NCBI GenBank assembly: GCA_012295275.1 | Contig: CM022671.1 | Span: 11,835,678-11,899,677 of the forward strand | Reading direction: 5' to 3' | Length of the DNA: 64,000 nt | Origin: Chrysomallon squamiferum | Taxonomy: Eukaryota > Mollusca > Gastropoda > Neomphalida > Peltospiridae | Shown here: one piece after another, positions 39,301-54,300 of the stretch | How positions within the stretch are numbered: the first letter of the stretch is position 1 | How the letters are laid out: every line of letters begins with the position of its first letter | Made by a program: the position numbers and the translations under genes | The notes under the pieces: generated by a model | What the model saw: the letters and a program-made list of their open reading frames with translations, nothing else | The model's database searches: none | Told to the model about the DNA's origin: nothing

Positions 39301-42300
39301 AAAAAAAACAACAAAAAAAAACCATTAATAGAAATAAAAAATAATTATAAAATCCTATTCCATAATCTATTTAGGTGTTAAAAGTCACTAGACACAAATT
39401 ACCCCAAAAAGATTATGTGAGTTTAGACATTTTTTATTATACATTTATTTTTTCTTTATTTTTTCTTGTATACTTATAATAAAACAAAAGTGTTGAATTA
39501 CAATAGAAAATGAAAGATAAAAAATTATTCTAATTAACTAAATAACAAAATAACAATGCAATAATTTTAAGAATAAAAGAATCTGGAAAAAAAAAAAAAA
39601 AAAGGAAGAGCGTGGGCTAGATATAAAAGAAATAACTCAAAAGTAAAACATTAAATCAGGGCATTAAAATGAGAAGAAAATACTAATGTGACAACTGTAT
39701 ATTTTTATATTGTTACTATTAATAAAATAGAAGAAAAAAAATAGTAAAAAAACTAAATAACAAAATGTTATAGATGTCGTCAGATTGTTTACCTGCAAGC
39801 TTGTAGATTCACGCAATTTTGTGAGAGAAGCTTGAAGTCTCTGGACATCTTCCACAAGCTGGGAAATCTGTAACAGACCACAGAGTTTCATTGTAAGAAT
39901 TATTTTTGTTAACTGAAACAAAATCGGGTTTCCTCATTCCTTTCTATCAGCTTTCCTAAGATACTTCCACAACAGCAGGTGATGAATTTTCATGAAGTTA
40001 TATCTTCAAGCACTGGGCAGTCATTTGTTACAGAGAAAGTTTTTCTCATAATAAAAATTATGAATATGACATAATTAAGACTTAATTAGCCAATATTAAG
40101 GCTTTAACCACATTTTTCTCAAAATTTTCTGAAACCTGTTACAGGAATAGCAGCATCTTATGGGTAGTTACTGTTTTTCAAAAGAGTCTTGTTAACAACA
40201 GGGAATGAAAAAACTGCTATTTATGTTTACTAATAAAACTAATATTCCAGTCCAAGTAAAACAGTCTATAAAAGTCTATAAAAGCCCAATTAAAGACCAC
40301 TGTGATAAAACAATGACCAATCTGTAAGAAACATTGTAAGAAGGAAAAGACAATAAGACGAATGATACTGAAGTGACTACATCAATACTGTAAATAATGG
40401 GACAGAACAGTCATGAAACAGATCAATCACTCTAATCAATCAATCATCAAACTGTCAATCAATCAAAAAATATGTCACAAAACTTGGTATCTATCATCTT
40501 TGCAAATCCAACTGTGAACTGGTTGCCATGGCAATGCTTGACAAAATCCATTTGGCGATCAATAAAAATGCCTAATCAATCAGCCAATGTATCATTGTCT
40601 GGCAGAAATTGATCTATGTTTTGGAGATAAAAAGAAGAATCTGTTTTGTGTTGGAAATCAACAGTAAGAAAAGGGTCAGTTTCATCAAACTGACAATCAT
40701 GGCCTGAAAACAAATTTCTTCATTACTTCTTTTATAGGAAATCACTAAATAAACTTGTATCTTGTATTTCTTCTCCACTTATTTCATCACATATTTCCTG
40801 TTTAATAAATTTTTTTAGTGTTGTTGTTGTTGTTTTTTTCACAGTTATATTGGATTTTCTTAATAAATAAAAAAAAGAGACCTTTTTATCACCAAAAAGA
40901 ATGTTGCATTTTTATTGTTTTCTAAATGAATAGGACATATTGATATAAAATAAAATTTAAAAAAATATATATTATAAAAACATCACAGCATTCAACAAAG
41001 ATCAAAAATCACCATGTGAACTCTCGGTTTATTTTAAATATTAAATATTTTATTTCTCACATATGATAATGTCAAAACTGTCATTAAAAAAATCCAAATG
41101 TCTGGAAACAGTCAGAGTAGTAATTTAAAAATTCACAAGCTGACTGAATAATCAATATTTATGGATAGTAATTAACTGAACATGTGAATAATTACATATT
41201 TCTTGTGGTCATTCAGCATGGCAGGAACAGCTGAATTTCATTTATTATATTACAGATATCAATCCATATAAGATAGAGAAACCAATCAATAATGTAACAG
41301 CTCACTGATAGAATATATATATATATATGTGTGGGGAATAAACTGGATTTAATTACTCATATGTATATTTCATTTTCTATCAGTATGAAGCAATGCAAAT
41401 CAATACAGCCTGGTGCTGCTTCATTGATTATTTCTTCAATATGACTAACAGTGTTCCAAAATCTATGAAGCAGGATCATGCAGATCAATGCCAGCTGTTG
41501 CAATAGTTATAATTGAACATCCATCCATGATCATTATTAACAGAAAAACCATCTAATCAGCAAAGTTGTTGCCATATTTTTCATACAGAACAAAAGATGT
41601 ACTTGAACTTTGTTTGTATCTGTACCAACAAACCAAACAGAAAATGTGTGAACAACTCTGCTTGAAACTTGAGTGTATCCAGTTAGTTAAAGCAAAAGAT
41701 TTTGAAATATATGAACAGCAAATAGTATTGTATAACATATATATACAAAAAATAAGCTTTAAAATTAAATTCAGCTTCTACCAAAACATGAAAATCCATC
41801 ACAAAACATGAGCTTCCACATTCTACTTTGTGGTTTTCATGAAGTCAAATCAAGATTGATGCTCTACTTTCCTTAAGTTAAAAATTGTGATCAAAGTTTC
41901 AATTTTTATATTTCTAAATTTTGTAAATATAAAGTTAATTTTAAGTTTAAAAAGTACACAGTTAAAATGTGCTTACTACATGCTTGCTTTAAACAATATT
42001 TAATTAAAATTACTGACCCAAAATAAATAAGCATTATGCCTACATAGTACATAACATAAATTTAATTATAAATCTTAAAATACCCAAAATCTTTTTTTTT
42101 TAAATTATTCCTTTATCGTAAAGAACATATTCTCTTTGAATTTAGGAATGCTTTCCACACCTTTACAAAATATCTGATTTATTTTATTTGTAATAAAATC
42201 AAAAGAGCAAAGATTTCTACAAATTGTATATTACAACTACCTCTTTAATGGAGAACTGAGTTAATGAATAATGAATTTGGATAAAGATTCCACTAATCAA

Positions 42301-45300
42301 TAGAACATTTTATGAAAAAATTCTACTCCTTACTATTAATCCTGTTTACATACGTGAATAATTTAAAAAAATTATTTCTTGTATTTCTATTATAAAAACT
42401 ATTAATATCTATTGCTGTTATTTTGTTTACAGTTCCATTACTGATTTATGTAACATGAAGTTAGAAAGTTGCAGTGTATCTGCAACAAGGGCAACAACTC
42501 CTACAATCTCAGTATGCAAGACAATATGTGAACCGTTTATACTGTTCTCTCCTTAAAGTTCTTTTCTTTTCCTTTTACTAAATGATGATGGGATGGTAAC
42601 AATAAAAATGATAATAATGTGATAATAATTATATATGCACTTTTAATGAAGCTGTTAATGGCCATTTTTTTATTGTTTATTTGGTTTTGGAGGCTTTTTA
42701 TGTTTGTTTTTTTTCTTTTTGGGGTCTATTTACTTCCGTACCTCTTTTTCTTTCGCTGTCAACTCCACCTCCATACTTGATCTTTTCAGGATGTCCATGG
42801 CTTGTTCTGCATCTGGATTCTTCTGTATCTGCTGTGCAGACTCCACTGACTGACTTGCAGACGCCAACTGCTGCTTCAGTTGTTCCACCTGACGTTCTGC
42901 CGCTGCCGCTCTCTACAAACACATTACATCACTTTTTAATAACAGTTTTACAAAAACTTTCATATATAAATGATTCTTAAATTTCAGAAAATAGAATATT
43001 TATTAGCATCATTCTGGATTGTTCAAAAAATGTTTACATCTCATAAACTGAAAGTAGTATTTATTTCTATATGTCTTAAAAATAAATAATAAAAAAATAA
43101 TAATTTCAAAACATTGTAAATATTTATGTTTTTTTTTTCATTTTACTTTTTTTTTCTTAATAGTAAAAATGATATTTTAATGCAAAACACAGTTTAATAT
43201 TACTTTTATTTAATATTCAAAAAGGATTATTCTTGGATAGTTATTGATTTTCAAACTTAACAAATTGGCATAACATTTGTTATTAATTCTGATTTATTTA
43301 TTTGTATGCATCTGTTAAAAATGTTAATAATTCCCATCAATTAAAATTAAGAACATCACAAATTTCTTCATTCTTTACTGATGTATTATGACATTAAATA
43401 ATAATTAATTAATCTTCAGTAAACATTTTGTTTATAAAGATGCAAGATATTTAAAATAACTTTGAAACATCAATTTAGATACATTTTAACAATTTTGGTA
43501 TTTATGCACTAAAATTATAATTAATAAAACAAATTCTTTCTCTAAAGTTTAAATTATTTTGGAACAGTTAAAAATTCCTCAACATATAAGATGTTTGTAC
43601 CTCATTAGCACGTTCAACATCTGATATCACCATTTCCATTTCATCTGACCTGTAAATAAGAAAAATAAAATAACACACACACACACACACACTAGCTGCA
43701 TCATAAATCAGTGATCATCACATTATTAATTAGTCTTTTATCTGCAACAGTAAAAATTCAATGTACAAATATAAACTGCTAAATTACCTTCTTCAACACT
43801 GCCCCATTTATATAAATAAATCAGTTTTTGATGACATTTCAGAAAGGAAACATACTGAGATTTTGATAAAATTACTGAAATGTTATCATAATAATATGTT
43901 GTCAAGCAATATACTGTAATCTGAACCATTTGTGTAGATATATGTTAACTTTCTAACACATGCTTTACTTAGGATCATATGAAACTTTTAAACTGAATTG
44001 ACAAAGAGCATTTTCCTTAAAACCATTATAGGTAATACTAACTGATAATCTTTGGCAAACTATTATAAATTGGAGTTTTCATTTTTAAACAATGTTTGAA
44101 GTAAATAACCATGAAATCTCAAAAAGTGCTGAAAAATCTTTAGAAATGGTTAAATGACGATGCATTTCTTTTTACTTGCTATTTCTGCAACAATAAAAAT
44201 GCATTATGTAGCACCTCACATATCATATATGATGCTCCGTATGCTTAATAACTTATTTCATTTTATATTTGTATCAAACCACTGAAGAGATAAAAATAAA
44301 TATATGAATAAATGATAGATAAAACAACTTTTATAACAGTTGTGTCTGGAAGGACTAGTCTTATCAGTTAACAATGGATTTTTTTATAAACACTAGTCAG
44401 GAATACACATATTACTCTTCTTATTACTCTTCTCTGAAGGCACTGGCTGGAATGAGAAATAACCTATGTGTACAATAAAGAGGGTTGATCTGGAAACAAG
44501 CCTCAGAACTTTGTTCTAATCACAGAGTAACATTTGATGTTGTCTTAACTCAGCAAATAAACTGATCTGCTTTATAGAAAATACATGTAATAATTTAAAA
44601 TTATTCCAACATAAACATCCACACCAGTATACTTAGTTATATTTATAATAGTCACTGAAAAAAATATAAAATAATACTAGTGCATAATTCTCAGTTGTAA
44701 GACAGTTTTAAATTATTGATAAAAAAAATATATGTTAATAATATAAAAAATTAGCTCAGAAAGAAATTATGTATCTGACGTGATTCACTGGTGATTATAA
44801 TCAAGATATTCTGAATAATATTTATATACTTCAGAGAAATTGTTTTGTCTTTTCTGGAAACAACTTGTAGTTCCAGTTTATAATTCATTACTTTTTAGTT
44901 TTGTTTGTTTATTTATTTATTTATTTGTTTTAAATCACAGAGAAATGCCAACCTTCGTGTATTCTTACTTACTAATTTTTTTGTCTGACTTTACTAATAT
45001 GGTTGATAATGAAAAAGAAATAAACTATCAGCTGAAAGTATTCAGAACATATTTACACAAAACAAGTAAGAGCTCAAGATGAAGATTAAGACTAATTATC
45101 AACAGAGAAGCAATGAATGGGGGCTAATCCCTCACTTGTACAGACTTTAAAAACATTTGAAATAAGAATATTATCTCTTTTTATATAAATATATGTACAC
45201 AAAAATAGTGAAATAAACCACTCCACAGGTTCTTATCAAACGAGCATTATTAAAAATATCTGAGCTCTGTGTGATCTCACAGATAGACATTCTTAAGATG

Positions 45301-48300
45301 AAAGCTGCACAGGAAAACATTAATTTCAACAAGCCAGCCAGAAGAGGTGACTCAACTAAGATTAAATGGAAAATTCAAACTTTCAGAATTCCTGCCATCC
45401 ATCAGTGGAAACACTTGGTTTTTACTTTCTCTGAATTGAATAATAAAACTACTTTTAATGAGCATCTGTGTTTTCTTATCCAAACAGTAAGAAAATTCAT
45501 GTGGCAAAGATCAAATTTTTTCTTGTTAAAAAACATACAACTTGAAAGAAACTGTTTTGACAAGCTTGTATAAACAGGACTTATTTAAAATGTTTTTTTG
45601 TTTTTTTTTATTCTAAGTACAAACATAAAGTTTTAATTTTTAGTTAAACAATAACATCAAAATAAAAAAAAAATTAAATAATAATAAAGACAGGTGACCT
45701 CAAAATTTTCTTTTTAAAAATATTCTGTAATTACAGCTTCAGTTTCTAATGTGAAGTGTCCATTATGTACAAAGTTCCACTGTGCTAATTAAGATCTATT
45801 GGTATGGTGTTTCGATGTCAAGAGATAGAAAGGCAGACTTTTTATATGTTATTTACTCACAATCAAAAAGCACAGTAAATTTTGTTTCACTGTCATTATT
45901 CCCAATTAAGATTGCATAATGTTCCAGATAGGCAAAGGCTGGGCCATGTTAAATAGCCATTATCTTAACATGGTATTCAAATTAGTATTTATGGACCAGT
46001 CTATACCCATTTTCTTTATATCCAGATGTCTACAACCCAGTGATGGTAGGGGGAATAAAAGAAATAATAATTATATGCTGTGAAAAGAGTTTTCTTTATT
46101 ACTTTCTGTTAAATGATTTTAATTAAAAATATTAATAGTAAAACTTTCAGTAAAAGTTAGTTTTGATGGTTTTAAATCAAGGAAAAAATGCATTTCTGTC
46201 TACTGCAATGTAGTGAAATAGATTTATCTTCAAAAACTCTCTAAAGAAAGTTTTAAACTTTTAAACTATACCTAATTCCACATAAAATATTTCAAATCAG
46301 ATTTTAAAAAAAAGAAAAAGAAACTTGTCTTTTTGTACATATTATCTGTTGTTAGTAATATTTAAAATTTTTAAATCACCATCTCTTTTGTTTTTATTTA
46401 TTATTTTTGTAGATCTTGAAATATTTGTAATACATCTAGGTTACCATGAAATACATTATCTGACTCTGAAAATCATAACGTTTTCTTTCCTTACGCACAA
46501 GTAAGATACCAAGATTACAGAATCACATATCTAAATAAGGTTTTAGGTACAGCTAACAATAAATCTAAATTAGAAATATCTTTTAAAAAGTATGGGGACC
46601 ACCCAAAAGGTTCATTTTTTAAAATGAATTTTGATAAACTAATTCTAGAACTATGTATGGAATGCATGTTCTTGCTGGGTCTGACATTTATTTCTGAGTG
46701 TTATCCCAGACATTATTCCACGAAATGAATTATTCTGTAACCATATTTAACCCATTATGTCATTGTTCAGTTTGAAATCCCAGCCAACAACACCAATATT
46801 GTCTTTCTACCATTCCTTTATTAATCATCAAATGTCACTGCAGTGTCATTAACCATTCACCATCATTTATCACTCGCTGCAGCCAACCTCATGTGACACT
46901 TGTCAGAGATATGAGGGTGACTTCCCTTGAATGGCAATACATTACTAAGCAATTAGTCCATTCTAAATGACACCAAAGATCAGAAGAAGCAAGTTGGCCA
47001 GAGGCAAAGGAGACACTTAAAATCTGCCAAACACTTGACTTAAGACAATGCATTCATCAAATGCATTTACTGTCCACAGGAACAATTCCCTAACCTTGTA
47101 TGAATCTGAGTAAGCAGAAATTTTGAGAGGTCAAGAGGTCATTTGATATATAGTGTTAACCTGCTTATCTGTCAGATATTGGAAACCTCCATCACGCACC
47201 TGTTAGATTGGTGTTGTTTGGTTAAGAATGATTAATTTAGTTAAAAGTTTAAAGCTGGAACAACTTGTTTAATGTATGTATTTGTCAAAATGTTCAGGAA
47301 AACACTGTTTTTGTTGGTGACTGAATCAAATTTGATTAAGAAAACAGTATATCACTCTATTTAAACAATAATCTTAAAATAGAATATTTCTGGTAATAGT
47401 GTAACCTAAATTTTTTTCTTTTTCTGAGCATTATTCTGTCAATCTACTTCAAGATAGTTCATCTATAAAACATGAAAAAAAACAAAAAAACTTTCTGAAA
47501 TGTGTTTTTGAAATTTCTGTTTCTCATTTACAATTAATGACAACAGAGACTCAAAGATTCTTATAACTAAAAGTACTCCCCACAATTAACCCACTTTGTT
47601 ACTTCAGAATATGAACAGTAATGTCATATTCATTTCAAAGTAAACATATTAATTATTATGACAGAAATTTATTTTCCTTTTACATGTTTAAAAGTGCTCT
47701 GTTCATGCATCAGTTGACAGAATGTACAATTATATAAGTTATTAACTGAAACATTATAAGAACTGTATGTAACACACAGCTCTACACTTTAATTATTCTA
47801 AACGTACATTAACATTAATATAGTCTTTAGTTTGAAAATACCTTCCCATTTTTCTTCTTCAGTAAAATATTCTGCTTAGCTGTATTAATTATTAGTGAAT
47901 ATTGATAACTGATAATTTCAAGTAGTGATATTTTGAGATGGCCAAAATTAAATAATGTTATAAATTTAAAGAACATTTTTGATGGTGCAGAAAGCCTCAT
48001 TCAGGTGACACATTTATTTACTGTAACAACAAAATCAGTAGGAAAGTAAAACAAAATGACTTCATTCTTTAAAATGGTAGGAGAAAAACACAGAGATTAA
48101 ACACAAAAAAATATATATAAAAAAAAAATAAAAACAAAAAATAAAAATAATCAATGGCTATATGAAATCCAAAATCAATTTTACTCGCTTCATCTCTTTG
48201 TGTGCATCAACTTTTCTTTTTATTGGTCTCTAGGGGTTCTCACTTTGTTGTCATGGAAATTCCATAGTTACAAATTCAATTATTGATTGTACTGTGTTCA

Positions 48301-51300
48301 TCTGTAGCTCATCAATATCATATAATTGATGAACTCTGTATTGATATTAGAGGCGACCACTGGCTCTGATCCCAGCAGATTTCTCTTCGCTTGTCTAATG
48401 ATTATCCTTATTGATTAGCACTGCTAGCTACAACTTTGCAGAACACACAGATTTGAATCTTTTCAAAATAAAGGTAATTAGAAACAGTAGTTAAGAGGAA
48501 ATGTCAAATGAGATCTTCCTTCCTTACTTAAATACAAACAGGATTTTTCTACATGATTTGTTTGTATCACTGACACACTAATCATTATACAAAAAAATGT
48601 TTAAAAAAAATCTATATTTTATTTTAAATATATAATTAACATACTGTAACAGTTGCACAGAAAAGAAAAAAGATCTTATTTAATGATTATCCTTCATTTA
48701 AAATATGTCACTGACATTCTACAGTTAAAAAGAAATGAAAATACAATATTCTTATTCTAAGTGTACCATTCAGAATTTCAGAAATAAAAATTATTATGTA
48801 AAACAAATCTAACTAAAATCTAACTTTAAATATATTTATTTTTATTTATTTATATAGTCTAGAAAAGAAAAACAAATCAAAATAGTTGAATTGTTTAAAA
48901 ATGTAGAGCAAACCATATACTGTATTGATAGTAGATTTTAAAGTAAAATAATACTATTAGTGGATGTTACAAAGGGAGTGAGCTGTTTTTTGGGGTATGA
49001 CTGATTATGGGTTCAATCCTACTATGCTACTGCTTTGGTCTGTAGTAATTCTAGCCAGTTACAGCTGAATTATCAAAGACTAATGTTTGAACTTTCTGTG
49101 TATGAGAGAATAAATGTCAATGATTCGTTTCTGCTGGCAGAAATTAGCTTATACCATTATTAAAAAAATAAACACTAATTCTTAAATTTGAAATATTCAT
49201 TCATTTACCTCAAAGCAGATAAATTAATAATCTTAGAAAAAGAAGCAGACACATAAATTCAACACATTAAAGAAAAAGAAAAATGATATCTGAATTTTTT
49301 CAAATTGAATTCATCTTTTGCTCATAAAACACTAGCAGAGATCTACTAACATATTGATTAAAATGAGCCAGGCTGTCAGTAATCTAATGCTTTCTGGGTT
49401 TCTGTGTCATTTCTGACTTAATGCCACCTCATTCAGAATAATTTGTCTAACACAAGATTTAATGAATATTAAGAACACAAGTAAAATTCTTTTAACAAAT
49501 TATAGTACATATTTATAATAACTTTTAAAAAAGCAAAAAAAAAAAAAAAAAAACAGAAAGAAAGAAAGAAAGAAAAAACTGTATAACAATACTGATATTT
49601 TAGAATACTGTTATAAAAATAAAAATATTAATAAACATACAGCTACAGTGAGAAAAAGAAATAACTACATTCTCTTCATTATGTATCACCAGGAAACGGT
49701 TGTGTCCAAACCACAGATATGTCATTTGAAATATATAAATCAAATTCTCTAACATTATTTAATTTCTATACCACATAATGCTAACTTGGACAGAAAAAAT
49801 ATCACATCACCATCACCCAACAACTTTTATTTCAGAGAGAGAGAGCATTAACTTAATCAACACATTTCATTTTAAACACCAGACAGCTAAAAATAATTTA
49901 TTTTCTGTTCCCAAAACTATTAAGAAAACTGTCACAGAACTAATTAATGTTCAAGGAAGTTGTTTTTGAGTGAAATAAAGAACATGACACTGTCTAAACT
50001 ATTAAAATGAAGAATGCTGTAAAACATGTCAATTTATGATTCTCACTACTTACTTTGCTGACGTTGCTTCATCATATTTTGACTTCACCTCAAACAGTTC
50101 TGACTGCACTGCTTCAAGGGCTGAAAAAAGTTTTAAAATTATATATATAATACAAAAAAAAAGAGAAGAAATGCTAAAGTAATCATTAAATCATGCAACA
50201 GTTCAAATATACATTAAAAAAATAAAATAAAAAACATAAATACATAATTGACTACTATAAAATATCAAACAAGAGCACCACAGTACAAAATCTTCCCAGT
50301 GTCAATTAATAAGCCACAAAAACCATTTTTAAAATTAATGTTTTTACCTGAAATGATTAAAAAAATATTTGTAAATAATTGAAATATATCATTTTATGTA
50401 TGTTGTAACTTTAAATAAAGCATAAATTAAATGAACTGTCAACACTGCCACTCTTGATGATTTCTAAACAAAACAGCAGTTTTTAGTTTTTTTCCATATT
50501 ATCTTCTAATTATTGTGAAAAAACTTTTTTCAACTGTTTTACAGATTCACTCTTGTTTTTCTTAACACTAATAAAAAAGAAAATTTAATAAACTCTTTGT
50601 TCAATTTTTCTTTTTTTGCTGCACCTTATTTTATTGGTTTTACTTTTTTTTTTTTTTCATACTTTCTTTATTCCCCCCCCCCTTTTTTTTTGGTTCTTAA
50701 ATTAATTTTTATGACAATTTCTAATTTCTTTTTCCTTTTTTAAAATTTCACTTTGCCAAGATATATTCTATTTTAAATAAAGGTATTTGAGAAAATACTT
50801 TGCTTTAAATTCAAATACATCAGATTTTCTTTTTTATTAATTTTAAGAAGTCAGACTGTTGCAAATAAAAGTATAACAGTATTTAGTATTCTATGACCTT
50901 TTGATTATACTAACATATAATACTATCAACTTCAAAAGAACAATATTAATTAATGTCTGGAATTTAGTGTTTGTGATCTGTCATGATTCCCAAAGTATAT
51001 ATTCAAAAATTAATTCTTGAAAAAAAAAAAAAAAAAAAAACCACACCCTGAATTAAATATATATATATATACTACCCATCCAAACACACACACATACACA
51101 CATTCACATATATATTTATTTTAAACCTTTGGAAACAATTAAAGGTATGTTAAAGCTAAAATAGAGAAAGATTTGTCACAGATATAGAAAACAACAAGAC
51201 AGACACAACACCTTAATACATCTGGCACATTACTTTTTGATGTCAACATATCATACATACTGATGAAAAGTTGAGAGGTCAAATTTTTATAATAAATGTT

Positions 51301-54300
51301 AAGCAAATTCTATGATGAGGATTTACAAACAAATAACTGTAAAATGAAACCACAATACTAAGTGATATTTTTATATATATATATATATCATGTATTTTCA
51401 AATTATGATCACTGCAGCTAAGAAAAGGGAGTGGGACATTTAGTTTTATTTATTTGTCTAAACAAAACTTAATAAAAAAAAAAAAATTTTTTTCTTGTTT
51501 TATTGCTGTTTATTTTAAACATAAATTTTAGCCTTTTTAATGTTAATTTGATGTTTTCATCTCTCTCTCTCTCCATGTGTGACTGAAAAAAAAACCCACC
51601 GAAATAATAAGCAGTTAAAACGAAAATTACAGTTCTTCTAATCATTCTTTTTCTGTGATTTCTGACAGTTTTAATTTATTAATTTCTAACAGTTTATCTG
51701 CTTCTCTTTTGCACACTCTCAAGATAATACTTATATCATTACTTGTTAGGGTCATACATTTTTCCTTTCAACTTAAAAATAATTCAACATAACTTTACTA
51801 CAGTACTGTTTAAGCCAATTAGGTAAGATTTTATAAGAAATATACTTTAATAATTTATTTTTAATTGCTTGTATTATTTCTGTTTATTTATTTATTTTTA
51901 TTTTTTGTGGCTTTTTTTTATTGTTGATATTGAATATTAAAAAGTGAATACAGAATCATAATTCAGCATCAGCTGTTTATATATGAAGTTATCAATCAAA
52001 TGTGATGCAACACATGGCACTGACATATACAACTGTGTTCCAGTAGAGGCAGATCCGTAGATACATGCAAGTCAATAGAAAGAGATTATATAATACAAAC
52101 CTAACAAATTTTTCCTTCATTCAAATGATGAGTTAATCATTGAATGAAGGAACAACTTACAAATCTGCATATGCTTTAATATTCATGTGAAGAATAGTAA
52201 TTCAATTTAAAGTCTTTTTAAAATGGGAGTTTTTCCTCTGAATCTGATAGCCATTTAGTTTCACATAATCTATAATTACCAGTGATATCAGTTATTCAGG
52301 ATGTGTAACATCAACATAAAAATTGATGTAACCAGCATTAGTTGTTCTGGTTTGTTGGTTGTGTGGATATTTTTAGTGAATGTTTTGAATGTGTCTTCTG
52401 AGCAAATCACTGAAGCTTATAAAATGTCTGACATGACTAGTGAAGTACTACAAATACATAAATGTAGACCAACACTTTATTGATTTCTAATTAAACCTCC
52501 CCCCAAAATAACAACAACAACAACAATAATAATAATTAAAAAACCCAATAAAATTAAAATATAACTGATTAAAAAAGAAACTGAATTATGATCTTCCCTT
52601 TTCACATATGTGAAACAGTACTGTAGAGTATTTTAAGTTGAAATCAGTTAACATATACTCTACTTCCTTCCTTTTGTCTGCAGAAATACAAAACAAAGTA
52701 AAATGCTTATGATGAATGTTCATTTTGTTCCAGTTTTAATAAGAATTAGAAAACAAAAATGAACCCTTTAAAAAGAAAGACAGGAATTGGTAACCAATAT
52801 AGAGATGGATGAAAATAAATATTAAAGAAAATAAACAGACAAATGAATAAATAAAACAGATGGAATGAGTGATGAATGAATGGATGGTTTATATGGATTG
52901 ACTGACTGATGTATGATTAGGTAGATGAATTGACAGACAAGTGAGTGGATGGACTAACAGACAAAAACACACACAGACAAATTGGCGAATATTAATCTCA
53001 CCAGCATGAAGGGTAGATATTTTCTGTTCGGCTTCTCCTAGTTTTCGGGCAACTGCTAGCTGTGTTTCCTGAAGCTGACGTTCTTTTTCGGCAAAAAATC
53101 TCTGCAACTCTCGTTCTTTTTCTTTGGTACGTAACTGAATTAAAGAAATTTTTTTTTTTTTAAATAAATAAATAATATTAAAACAAATTAAAGCTGTGAA
53201 TTAATAAAATTATGAAGGTTATAAAACATTCAAAGACACCAAAAAATGCAACAAGTAATTTACATAAAATAGTCAAAGAACTAATATACAACAGGTGTGC
53301 TTCAAAACAGCTTGCTCTGATTAGCAGGTCAATTTTTCACTCACTTGCTCACTACACAAGATGTCATTACAAGTTGTTTTTTTTTAAAGCTGAAAGTGAC
53401 TAAGTGTGGACATCTTGTTAAAAGTCTTTATAAATCACAACATTTATACAATCTTTGAAGTCAGTTTGAAAATGTTATGTAATCTTTACAGCACACAAAT
53501 AGGTTTAATCAGGATGAGTTGATGAAAACAGAGATAGAACAAATAATCCACCTTTCACTCACTGATGACAACTTGAAAACATTCTGCATGATTTTCAAAG
53601 TAAAACTCATTTCTTTGCAAATGACACATACCTTTACAAAGAAACAAAGAACGCATCATCTCTGTCAACTAGTCCAATAACTGTGTCCAAAGCCCAGTTG
53701 TCGTAGGACATAAACGACATAGGTAATAAATAACAATGAACTGGTTCTCAGATGAGATATATATACATGCATGTATGTAGAGTTATGTCTATGATCCCAT
53801 TCTGTCAACTGAACATGCTTGATTGATCTTCACCTACTTCCCTCAGTGCTGGCTCCGATTAAAAAAGTTTTAAAAACAAGAACTAGATATTAAAAACACC
53901 ACAATGGTACGAGTAATTACAAATCTTATGTGTCATCAATCACCACATTAAAAGATTTTCAATTATTTCTTGATGAAAGGACTTTCCCAGCAATATGGTT
54001 TACTGTGTTAGGCTTTTATCAAGTGTTACATCGTTTTTGTGGGTAGTGAAGCAGAACAGTTTACAACTACCAGACTGAAATGGGACGTCTCTGGAACCAA
54101 ACTGTCATCTGGGAAAAACCATTAGTTTCTATCACCTGTCATCCCACAAACATTATTCAATTCCATGTCAGGTTCAGAGATTCCAATCAATTAACAGGTT
54201 AACCCAGTTCATTAATTGTCATTATATGATGTAAACAAACTGAAGACAATTTACTTACATGTTGATCACAAGGCAGATTAATTATGAATTCACTTCATTT

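Noticed and set aside
45271-45573. 100-codon plus-strand open frame starting [14 protein letters not shown]
   Set aside because: No family resemblance, no splice or promoter context, antisense within a CUX intron; length is compatible with chance.
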